Source: Pantoea agglomerans
GTDB taxonomy: Bacteria; Pseudomonadota; Gammaproteobacteria; Enterobacterales; Enterobacteriaceae
Reading direction: 5' to 3'
DNA length: 64,000 bases
NCBI RefSeq assembly: GCF_021397715.1
Contig: NZ_CP090208.1
Coordinates: forward strand, 372,001 to 436,000
Below the pieces are notes generated by a model, which was given only the letters and a program-made list of their open reading frames with translations, had not been told where the DNA came from and made no database searches. The translations under genes and the position numbers were made by a program. This document shows positions 42,662-49,648 of this stretch, one piece after another. Numbering within the stretch: the stretch's first letter is position 1; each line of letters starts with the position of its first letter.

Positions 42662-43963
42662 ATGTTAACTCTGCGCAAACTTCCCCTCGCCGTTGCCGTC
42701 GCGGTGGGAACCCTCTCCGCCCCGACGATGGCGGTTGATTTTACCGGGTACGCCCGTTCCGGCATCGGCTGGACCGGCAGCGGTGGTGAACAGCAATGTT
42801 TTCAGGCCACCGGTGCTCAAAGTAAATACCGTCTGGGTAACGAATGCGAAACCTACGCCGAATTAAAATTAGGTCAGGAAGTGTGGAAAGAGGGCGATAA
42901 GAGCTTCTATTTCGACACCAACGTGGCCTACTCCGTGGCGCAGCAGAATGACTGGGAAGCGACCTCACCGGCCTTCCGTGAAGCCAACGTGAAGGGAAAA
43001 AACCTGATCGAGGCGCTGCCCGGTTCCACCATCTGGGCCGGTAAGCGTTTCTATCAGCGTCATGACGTTCACATGATCGACTTCTACTACTGGGATATCT
43101 CCGGTCCGGGTGCCGGTCTGGAAGATGTGGATCTCGGTTTCGGTAAGCTGTCATTCGCCGCGACCCGCTCGTCTGAAGCGGGCGGCTCTTACACCTTCTC
43201 CAGCGATCGTATCCGTGACTTCGCCACCAGCACCGCCAACGACGTGTTCGACGTGCGTCTGGCCGGGCTGGAAACCAACACCAACGGCGTGCTGGAACTG
43301 GGGGTCGACTACGGTCGTGCCAACGCCCGTGACGACTACCGTCTGGAAGATGGCGCCTCGAAAGATGGCTGGATGTTCACGGCTGAACATACCCAGAGCA
43401 TGCTGAAGGGCTACAACAAATTTGTGCTGCAGTATGCCACCGATGCGCTGACCTCGCAGGGCAAAGGCGTGCCGCAGGGTACCAGTCTCAACAACAACGG
43501 CGACATGTATCGCATCCTCGACCACGGCGCAATCTCGCTGGCGGAACGCTGGGATCTGATGTATGTGGCGATGTATCAGAATATCGATCTGGATAATAAC
43601 CGCGGCACCGAGTGGTACACCGTCGGCGTGCGCCCGATGTACAAATGGACGCCGATCATGAGCACCCTGCTGGAGCTGGGCTACGACAACGTGAAGTCGC
43701 AGCAGGCTAACGAGCGCAACGGCCAGTATAAAGTGACGCTGGCGCAGCAGTGGCAGGCCGGTGACAGCATCTGGTCCCGTCCGGCGCTGCGCGTGTTCGC
43801 GACCTACGCCAAATGGGATGAGAAGTGGGGCTACAGCAAAGACAGTTCCGGCGATCTCACCACCTTCGCCTCTGCAGACAGTACCGGTAACGGCATCCTG
43901 ACTAACAGCCGTGGCGATAACGACGAGATTACCTTCGGTGCGCAGATGGAAATCTGGTGGTAA
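42662..43963 (+). CDS. lamB: Maltoporin LamB
   Basis: The 433-residue precursor has a signal peptide (cleaved after 'SAPTMA') and an 18-strand maltoporin barrel with 'VDFTGYARSGIGWTGSGGEQ', 'FYFDTNVAYSVAQQ', 'RHDVHMIDFYYWDISGPGAG' and a terminal aromatic strand 'ITFGAQMEIWW'. The barrel lets maltodextrins through the outer membrane along an aromatic 'greasy slide', and in E. coli it is the lambda receptor. Length compares with about 446 for E. coli. It follows malK by 42 nt with CAGGAG as ribosome site. Confidence 0.96.
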   Translation: MLTLRKLPLAVAVAVGTLSAPTMAVDFTGYARSGIGWTGSGGEQQCFQATGAQSKYRLGNECETYAELKLGQEVWKEGDKSFYFDTNVAYSVAQQNDWEATSPAFREANVKGKNLIEALPGSTIWAGKRFYQRHDVHMIDFYYWDISGPGAGLEDVDLGFGKLSFAATRSSEAGGSYTFSSDRIRDFATSTANDVFDVRLAGLETNTNGVLELGVDYGRANARDDYRLEDGASKDGWMFTAEHTQSMLKGYNKFVLQYATDALTSQGKGVPQGTSLNNNGDMYRILDHGAISLAERWDLMYVAMYQNIDLDNNRGTEWYTVGVRPMYKWTPIMSTLLELGYDNVKSQQANERNGQYKVTLAQQWQAGDSIWSRPALRVFATYAKWDEKWGYSKDSSGDLTTFASADSTGNGILTNSRGDNDEITFGAQMEIWW

Positions 43964-43980
43964 GCCGACGCTCTCCAGCA

Positions 43981-44000
43981 CAGGCGCGGTTGCGCGCCTG
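43981..44000 (+). repeat. Hairpin between lamB and malM
   Basis: CAGGCGCG (43981-43988) pairs with CGCGCCTG (43993-44000), loop GTTG. It is followed by ACAGAACTTTTGGG, so it may be a weak terminator or protect the lamB message; E. coli has repeat elements in the corresponding spot. Confidence 0.5.
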
Positions 44001-44067
44001 ACAGAACTTTTGGGTCACGGTGCGCCATTGCCTGGTTCGCGTCGTGGCCTGCAATAAGGTAGGCATA

Positions 44068-44994
44068 ATGAAAATGAAAAAACTGGCTGCACTCTGCCTG
44101 AGCGCGGCGTTACTGGCCGGACATGCTCTTCCCGCCCTGGCGGATGTCAATCTGGTGCCGCAGGATCTCTCGTCCGCACCGGTGGTGGCGCCCGAAACGC
44201 TGCAACGCCTGAGCTGGCAACCGCTGGCTGCCTCTCAGACCCAGACTATCCAGCTGGCGAACAGCGGACAGTCGCTGAATGCCCCGCACATCGCCGGATC
44301 GGTGGCGGCCTTTAGTCTGCCAGCCAACATCGGTGAACTGACGGTGACGCTGAGCAGCGAAGTGGCGAACAATCAGGTTTTCGCCCCGAACGTGCTGGTG
44401 CTGGATGAAAATATGCGGCCCGCCGCCTGGTTCCCGAGCCGCTACTTCACCTACCAGAAACCGGGCGTGATGGCGGCGGACCGGCTGGAAGGGGTGATGA
44501 AACTGACGCCAGCGCTGGGCCAGCAAAAAATTTACCTGCTGGTGTTTACCACCGAACAGGATCTGACACAGACCACCACGCTGCTTGATCCGGCCAAGGC
44601 TTACGCGCAGGGCACCGGTCACGCGGTGCCGGATATTCCCGATCCGATTGCGCGCCACAGCAGTCAAGGGACGCTGAAGCTGAAGCTGCAGACCAGTTCC
44701 GGATCATCAATTCTGGTCGGCCCGCTGTTTGGCTCTTCCGGTCCGGGTCCGGTCACGGTCGGCAACACCGCTCCGGCGGCGGCCTATCGTACTGCGCCTG
44801 CAGCGGCCCCCGCACCGGCGGCAAAAGCGGAACCGATCATGAGTGACACGGAAAGTTACTTTAATCAGAAGATTAAACAGGCAGTGGATAGCGGCAATAT
44901 CGATAAGGCGCTGAAGCTGCTGGATGAAGCCGAGCGGCTGGGATCAACTTCCGCCCGGCAGACCTTTATCAGTAGTGTTAAAGGCAAGGGGTGA
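44068..44994 (+). CDS. malM: Periplasmic maltose operon protein MalM
   Basis: From ATG 44068 (TAAGGTAGG upstream) the 308-residue product has a signal peptide ending 'GHALPALA|DVNL'. The mature part includes 'LRQ/QRLSWQPLAAS', 'EVANNQVFAPNVLVLDE' and 'VFTTEQDLTQTTTLLDPAKAYA', typical of MalM, then an Ala/Pro-rich linker (about 245-275) and a helical end 'ESYFNQKIKQAVDSGNIDKAL'. MalM is in the mal regulon, but its function is unknown. It closes the operon before a terminator. Confidence 0.92.
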   Translation: MKMKKLAALCLSAALLAGHALPALADVNLVPQDLSSAPVVAPETLQRLSWQPLAASQTQTIQLANSGQSLNAPHIAGSVAAFSLPANIGELTVTLSSEVANNQVFAPNVLVLDENMRPAAWFPSRYFTYQKPGVMAADRLEGVMKLTPALGQQKIYLLVFTTEQDLTQTTTLLDPAKAYAQGTGHAVPDIPDPIARHSSQGTLKLKLQTSSGSSILVGPLFGSSGPGPVTVGNTAPAAAYRTAPAAAPAPAAKAEPIMSDTESYFNQKIKQAVDSGNIDKALKLLDEAERLGSTSARQTFISSVKGKG

Positions 44995-45027
44995 AGCGGC
45001 CCCGACAATACTGATGTTGTCCCACCT

Positions 45028-45051
45028 GGTGCGCTGCGGCGCACCTTTTTT
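45028..45051 (+). terminator. Terminator of malK-lamB-malM
   Basis: GGTGCGC (45028-45034) pairs with GCGCACC (45039-45045), followed by six T. Good intrinsic terminator 35 nt after malM. Confidence 0.85.
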
Positions 45052-45250
45052 ATGCGGCAGAAATCCCCTGTCTGAGGAGTCTTTCAGCTGTTATCCCGGG
45101 TGACTACTCTGCCTGTTTTTTGATACCCCAGCCGATTAAGCGTTGGACCAGCGCTTAATAATGGATAGTCTCGTACTGCCGAAGACAGATCATAATCCTT
45201 GTGTTGTACCTTTGTTATGTACATTTCCGAAAAGTATTGATGGGGGTTTT

Positions 45251-45472
45251 ATGCGCACCTATACCACAACTCAGGCCCGGCAAAATATTGCTGAGGTTAT
45301 GGAAAAAGCTACCGCTGGTGAGCCGGTTGAGATCACCCGGCGTGATGGTTCTTCTGCCGTGCTGATTAGCCGCAATGACTTTAATGCGTGGCAAGAGGCG
45401 AAACTGGATGCTGACTTTGCCACCATCATGGGACGACATGACCGCACCATTAAGGCGCTGGCCGATCGGTGA
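45251..45472 (+). CDS. phd: Phd/YefM-type antitoxin
   Basis: The start at ATG 45251 has GGGGG 6-10 nt upstream. The 73-residue product shows the Phd/YefM fold: 'TTTQARQNIAEVMEKATAGEP' then 'VEITRRDGSSAVLISRNDF', and a C-terminal tail ('DFATIMGRHDRTIKALADR') that should bind the toxin. Such antitoxins repress their own promoter and neutralise Doc or YoeB toxins. Its stop TGA overlaps the toxin GTG start (GTGA), the usual coupling. The antitoxin is intact while its partner is broken. Confidence 0.88.
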   Translation: MRTYTTTQARQNIAEVMEKATAGEPVEITRRDGSSAVLISRNDFNAWQEAKLDADFATIMGRHDRTIKALADR

Positions 45473-45834
45473 AATGGGTCAGCGCGCAGAGGTGATAAGC
45501 TTCCATAATCGCTTGTTGACCCTGCTGCCGGGCGTCCCAGGCATACCTGATCCCGAAAGGGCAGAAAAGATTATCCATCGGCTACAAATCAGCTTTATTA
45601 AATATTTATGCACTGGCCGCACTCTGCCTGGTTGCTATCGCCCCTGGGCATATTTTCAATGATGGCAATAAACGAACAGCTTTTTTCGTTGTGATGGTGT
45701 TTTTAAACCGTAACGGTATTGCTATCCGGGATGAAGATGACGAACTTGAGGAGTTAACCGTCTCGGCCGCGACCGGCGCTGTTACGCCCGATCAGGTTGC
45801 CGCTGTTTTACGCCGTTTATCAGATGCGCCGTAA
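45469..45834 (+). pseudogene. doc: Doc (Fic/Doc) toxin, frameshifted
   Basis: The gene begins GTG at 45469 but stops at TGA 45493-45495 after VKWVSAQR. Deleting one G before that point would explain the jump, since the next frame reads 'EVISFHNRLLTLLPGVPGI', typical of Doc. That frame runs to about 45605 and then loses register with a short deletion, before the third frame resumes at 'LAALCLVAIAPGHIFNDGNKRT'. The Fic/Doc core HxFxxGNKR is at 45650-45676. The end 'AAVLRRLSDAP' is intact. The His active-site loop survives but no single frame encodes the protein. Known: Doc phosphorylates EF-Tu. Loss of the toxin leaves a harmless antitoxin. Confidence 0.88.
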
Positions 45835-45836
45835 AA

Positions 45837-45856
45837 CCCCGTCCTTCAGGGCGGGG
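45837..45856. repeat. IS left-end subterminal hairpin
   Basis: The imperfect palindrome pairs CCCCGTCCT with AGGGCGGGG (one G-T pair) around TC. Such hairpins are recognised by the HUH transposase. Confidence 0.75.
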
Positions 45857-45877
45857 ATATAAGGCGCGGTTTTCCGA

Positions 45878-46246
45878 CTAACCTGGTGTTTGTTGCTGCT
45901 CGATGTATTGCCGGATGATCGATATTGGCGCTCCTCCACAACTGCTTGCAAAATAACTCGGTGTCCACAAAACGCCTTTGTAGTAATAGCGTTGGGCGAT
46001 GTCCGGCCTGTCACGGCGAAGCAGCCTGCTGGATACGCCCTTAAGACTGTTGACCAGATTCGATACTGCGAGCTTTGGCGGATAGTTGATCAGTAAATGC
46101 ACGTGATCGCATTCGCCGTCCATCTCAACCAGTTCAACATCAAAATCAGCGCATACGCTGGCAAAGTAGCTGCGTAGCTTTTCGATAGCATCCAGATCAA
46201 ATATCTTTCGTCGATATTTGGTGACGAATACCAAGTGAACGTGCAT
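45878..46246 (-). pseudogene. tnpA: IS200/IS605 transposase TnpA, premature stop near its start
   Basis: The open frame from ATG 46246 gives 122 residues. It has the HUH motif (His48, His50 in 'DHVHLLI') and the nucleophile Tyr114 in 'ISIIRQYIEQQ', so the catalytic domain is whole. Upstream of this ATG the frame keeps reading in family-like sequence (ETDIRRGRHCVFL), the usual N-terminus, back to an ATG at 46294. That start is followed after one codon by TAA (46286-46288), where relatives have a sense codon. The normal start is therefore blocked, and the internal ATG lacks a ribosome site and the first strand of the fold. The protein is probably not made or not active. Confidence 0.75.
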
Positions 46247-46307
46247 CAGGAAAACGCAGTGTCTTCCCCGGCGAATATCAGTTTCTTATGTCATAGACCA
46301 AAGTATA

Positions 46308-47525
46308 ATGATAGTCATGAAACGACTTCAAGCCTTCAAATTCCAGTTAAGGCCAAATGGCCAGCAGGAGCGCGATATGCGGCGCTTCGCAGGGGCTTGT
46401 CGGTTCGTTTTTAACCGTGTGCTGGCACTTCAGAATGAAAACCATGACGCGGGGAATAAATATATCCCCTACACCAAAATGGCTTCATGGCTCATTGAGT
46501 GTAAATCTGCGCCTGAAACGCAATGGTTGAAAGAATCACCCTCGCAGCCGTTGCAGCAGTCACTGAAAGATCTGGAGCGCGGCTACAAAAATTTCTTCCA
46601 GAAGCGTGCTGCATTCCCTCGTTTCAAGAAACGCGGCCAAAACGATGCATTCCGCTACCCGCAAGGCGTGAAGCTCGATCAGGCCAACCATCGTATATCG
46701 CTTCCAAAGTTGGGATGGGTACGCTATCGCAATAGCCGTGAAGTCATCGGCGAAGTGAAAAACGTCACGGTCAGCCAGTCATGCGGTAAATGGTACGTCA
46801 GTATCCAGACGGAATATGAAGTAGCTGATCCGGTTCACAACGCAGAGTCAATAGTCGGACTGGATGCCGGAGTCACGAAACTCGCCACGCTTTCAGATGG
46901 CACGGTATATCAGCCCGTCAACAGTTTTAAAGCAAGCCAGCGCAAGCTGGCAGTGCTCCAGAAACAATTAAGTCGCAAAGAAAAGTTCAGTGTAAACTGG
47001 CAGAAGCAGAAGCGAAAAATCCAGCGTCTTCACTCGCATATTGCCAATGTCCGGCGCGACTACCTTCACAAAGTCACCAGTGAAATCAGCAAAAACCACG
47101 CGATGATCGTCATTGAGGATTTGAAGGTCAGTAACATGTCGAAATCGGCAAAAGGCACGGCAGAGCAGCCAGGGCGAAATGTCCGAGCCAAATCTGGCCT
47201 GAACCGCTCGATACTGGATCAGGGCTGGTATGAAATGCGTCGTCAGCTTGAGTACAAGCAGCTCTGGCGCGGTGGTCAGGTACTTGCCATACCTCCGGCA
47301 TACACAAGCCAGCGTTGCGCCTGCTGCGGTCATACAGCGAAGGATAATCGTCAGTCACAAAGTAAATTCGAGTGCCAGATATGCGGCTACACCGCGAATG
47401 CTGATATCAACGGTGCTCGTAATATTTTAGCGGCAGGACATGCCGTGCTTGCCTGTGGAGGGATGGTGCAGTCAGGCCGCCCGTTGAAGCAGGAACCCAC
47501 CGAGGCGAGTCAGGCTCTGGTCTGA
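46308..47525 (+). CDS. tnpB: TnpB RNA-guided nuclease (IS605 OrfB)
   Basis: The 405-residue protein (ATG 46308; an ATG three codons on is equally good) matches YdcM-type TnpB. It has the N-terminal helix-turn-helix region ('FKFQLRPNGQQERDMRRFAG'), the split RuvC site Asp186 ('GLDAGVTKLATLSDG'), Glu270 ('MIVIEDLKVSN') and Asp366 ('YTANADINGARN'), and a zinc finger with C337/C340 and C356/C359. All catalytic residues are present. Known: TnpB uses an RNA from the element's right end to cut the empty donor site and so keeps the element in place. It is transcribed divergently from tnpA. Confidence 0.9.
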   Translation: MIVMKRLQAFKFQLRPNGQQERDMRRFAGACRFVFNRVLALQNENHDAGNKYIPYTKMASWLIECKSAPETQWLKESPSQPLQQSLKDLERGYKNFFQKRAAFPRFKKRGQNDAFRYPQGVKLDQANHRISLPKLGWVRYRNSREVIGEVKNVTVSQSCGKWYVSIQTEYEVADPVHNAESIVGLDAGVTKLATLSDGTVYQPVNSFKASQRKLAVLQKQLSRKEKFSVNWQKQKRKIQRLHSHIANVRRDYLHKVTSEISKNHAMIVIEDLKVSNMSKSAKGTAEQPGRNVRAKSGLNRSILDQGWYEMRRQLEYKQLWRGGQVLAIPPAYTSQRCACCGHTAKDNRQSQSKFECQICGYTANADINGARNILAAGHAVLACGGMVQSGRPLKQEPTEASQALV

Positions 47526-47587
47526 ACGCGGCAGGAATCCCCGTCCTTTAGGGCGGGGAGGATGTCAACTCTTAACAAGGCCTTTTC
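47400..47587 (+). ncRNA. Probable TnpB guide RNA (omega/reRNA) region
   Basis: In TnpB elements the guide RNA covers the 3' end of tnpB and the right end, and continues into about 16-20 nt of flanking DNA that act as guide. Here that scaffold would include the right-end hairpin at 47539-47558, and the guide would begin at about 47568 (CTTAACAAGG...), which is the 3' end of malQ read antisense. The limits are estimates from the family, not visible in the sequence. Confidence 0.45.
47539..47558. repeat. IS right-end subterminal hairpin
   Basis: This palindrome differs from the left-end copy at one loop position (T for C). It lies 14 nt after the tnpB stop codon and 6 nt from the malQ stop codon. 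Confidence 0.75.
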
Positions 47588-49640
47588 GGCTAGCGGTCAG
47601 ATCACGCAGCAGCGTGTCGGTAGCGGGATCGCTGAACAGCGTTTCCAGCGTGGCGCTGAGCTTGCGTCGCCAGTTCGGATACTCGTCGCTGGTGCCGGGA
47701 ATATTGACCGGTGCCGCCATATCCAGCCAGTCCTCCGGTTGCAGACCCAGCAACGCACTGTGGCTGTCCGCCAGATAACGCTGCATCGCCCGGTTCAGCG
47801 CTTTGCTCATCTGGGTACGACGGGCATCGCGTCCGGCACGTTTGGGCAGCGCGCCGACCCGATGCAGGCTGTTGAGCAACGCCTGCTTCGCCCGCAACCG
47901 ATCCTGATATAACCCCGCCAGCACCACTTTGTCAGGATAGAGGCCGAGCTTCGCCCCAAGAGTAAGATCGTCGCTTTGCCACCAGCCGCGCAGCGTTGGT
48001 AAATCGTGGGTGGTGGCGACGGCCATCGCCTGACGCGGCCACTCGGCCGGCGGACGAAAACCCTGCGCGGAGGCCTGCTCAAAATAGAGCACCTTGTAGG
48101 AGTAAACCCCGCCGTCGCGCAGCTTATCGACAATTTCTGCCGGAACGGTACCAAGATCTTCACCGATCACCATGCAGCGGTGACGCTGACTTTCCAGCGC
48201 CAGGATCGCCAGTAAATCATCGATTGGATAGTGGACATAAGCGCCGTTGGCGGCGCCCTGACCGGCTGGGATCCACCACAGACGCAGTAACGCCATCACA
48301 TGATCGATACGCAACGCGCCGCAGTCGCGCATATTGGCGCGCAACAGGGCAATCCACGGCTGCCAGGCGCGCTGCTGCATCACCTGCGGGTCCATCGGCG
48401 GCAAACCCCAGTCCTGGCCGCGCGGGCCCAGTATATCGGGTGGTGCGCCGACGCTGGCATCGAGGCAATAGAGATGGCGTTCGCTCCAGGTTTCAGCCCC
48501 GCCTTGCGCCACTCCGACCGCCAGATCGCGATAGAGTCCAATCGGCATCTGCTGCTGCTGACTGCACTGCCAGCAGGCGGCAAACTGCTCTGCGGCCAGC
48601 CACTGCAGCCACAGCCAGAAACGCACCTGATCGCCTTGCTGGTGCAGAAACTGCTGCACTGCCGGACTGTCGGGTTGCTGTAACGCCACTGGCCACACCG
48701 GCCAGCCCCAGCGCTGGCTATCCTGCGCCATCTGGTCGGCATGCAGCGCATCAAACAGCGCCTGATGTAACAGACTTTCGCCGCCTTGCTGAATAAAGGC
48801 GTTAAACGCCCGCACGTCGGTATCATCGGCCTCACGCTGCATAAACTGCGGCCAGGCTAAGCGAAGCGCAGCCATTTTTAGCCGGGTAACGGCCGGATAA
48901 TCCACCCACTCAGCCGATCGTGCCTGTTCCAGCGCCTGCTGCGTTGCAGCCTGCTGCCACCACGCCTGTGCCGCTGGTGAACGCTGAAAATCCGCCACCG
49001 CGCTCACATCGATGTAAATCACATTCAGCCAGCGGCGGGACGAGGGACTGTAAGGGCTGGCGCTGTCGGGTGAAGCCGGGAACAGCGCATGGATCGGGTT
49101 CAGACCGATAAACGCGCCACCGCGTGCCGCCACCTCCGGCAGCATCCGGCGTAAATCACCGAAATCACCGATGCCCCAGTTCTCTGCCGAACGCAGCGTG
49201 TAAAGCTGGACGCAGGCGCCCCATAAAGCGTGACCGGCTACCAGCGCCGGCGGCTCATAGCAGCGTGCCGGTGCGATAATCAGCTGGCAGGTCCACTGCT
49301 GATGCCCCTGCTGCAACGTCAGCTGATGATAACCTTCAGCCAGCGGTGGCAGCGGCAGCGACTGCGCAGGCTGGCAGCGACCCGCGGTGATCTCACCCGT
49401 CTCGCGGGTGAGCTGCCAGTGCGCTTCCGTGCTGAGCTGCGGCGAGAGGCGCAGCCTCTCGCCACTGCGAAAAATTACCACCGGCGGCAGCGGCGTGGTC
49501 GCCGGTCGCGGCGGCTGCATCACCGCCAGCAAACGCTGGCGGGTGTCGGCCGGGATCGCCTGCGGCTGGCCGTGGGCATTAATATACTCGGCGGCAATAC
49601 CTGCCTGAGAAAACGGGTCCAGTACCTGTTCGGTTTTCAT
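47565..49640 (-). CDS. malQ: 4-alpha-glucanotransferase (amylomaltase) MalQ
   Basis: From ATG 49640 (AAGGAA ribosome site) the product is 691 residues, like E. coli MalQ (694). Motifs of family GH77: 'WGIGDFGDLRRMLPEVA', 'SPYSPSSRRWLNVIYIDV', nucleophile Asp in 'ALRIDHVMALLRLWW', acid/base Glu in 'VIGEDLGTVP' and the third Asp in 'VATTHDLPTLRGWW'. It disproportionates maltodextrins and releases glucose. It lies 8 nt from malP. The C-terminus ('LTASRKGLVKS') ends in a TGA that may belong to the IS element inserted there. Longer N-termini have no support. Confidence 0.95.
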   Translation of the reverse strand: MKTEQVLDPFSQAGIAAEYINAHGQPQAIPADTRQRLLAVMQPPRPATTPLPPVVIFRSGERLRLSPQLSTEAHWQLTRETGEITAGRCQPAQSLPLPPLAEGYHQLTLQQGHQQWTCQLIIAPARCYEPPALVAGHALWGACVQLYTLRSAENWGIGDFGDLRRMLPEVAARGGAFIGLNPIHALFPASPDSASPYSPSSRRWLNVIYIDVSAVADFQRSPAAQAWWQQAATQQALEQARSAEWVDYPAVTRLKMAALRLAWPQFMQREADDTDVRAFNAFIQQGGESLLHQALFDALHADQMAQDSQRWGWPVWPVALQQPDSPAVQQFLHQQGDQVRFWLWLQWLAAEQFAACWQCSQQQQMPIGLYRDLAVGVAQGGAETWSERHLYCLDASVGAPPDILGPRGQDWGLPPMDPQVMQQRAWQPWIALLRANMRDCGALRIDHVMALLRLWWIPAGQGAANGAYVHYPIDDLLAILALESQRHRCMVIGEDLGTVPAEIVDKLRDGGVYSYKVLYFEQASAQGFRPPAEWPRQAMAVATTHDLPTLRGWWQSDDLTLGAKLGLYPDKVVLAGLYQDRLRAKQALLNSLHRVGALPKRAGRDARRTQMSKALNRAMQRYLADSHSALLGLQPEDWLDMAAPVNIPGTSDEYPNWRRKLSATLETLFSDPATDTLLRDLTASRKGLVKS

Positions 49641-49648
49641 GGCGTTCC

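Larger units (their letters stand above)
45837..47568. mobile_element. IS200/IS605-family insertion sequence (IS609/YdcM-like)
   Basis: About 1.73 kb with diverging tnpA (reverse) and tnpB (forward), bounded by near-identical subterminal hairpins, CCCCGTCCTTCAGGGCGGGG (45837-45856) and CCCCGTCCTTTAGGGCGGGG (47539-47558). There are no inverted terminal repeats and no target duplication, as expected for this family, which moves by single-strand transfer. The left limit lies right after the doc stop codon, the right limit at about 47568 in the malQ end. The exact cut sites are not certain. Confidence 0.88.

Noticed and set aside
45143..45250. Longer N-terminus of the Phd antitoxin
   Set aside because: Family members start at the MRTYTTTQAR position, which has its own GGGGG site; the upstream codons look non-coding.
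47996..48796. Long forward open frame inside malQ (266 codons)
   Set aside because: It is antisense to the conserved malQ gene, is Arg/Pro/Ala-rich as expected for a G+C-rich shadow frame, and has no ribosome site.
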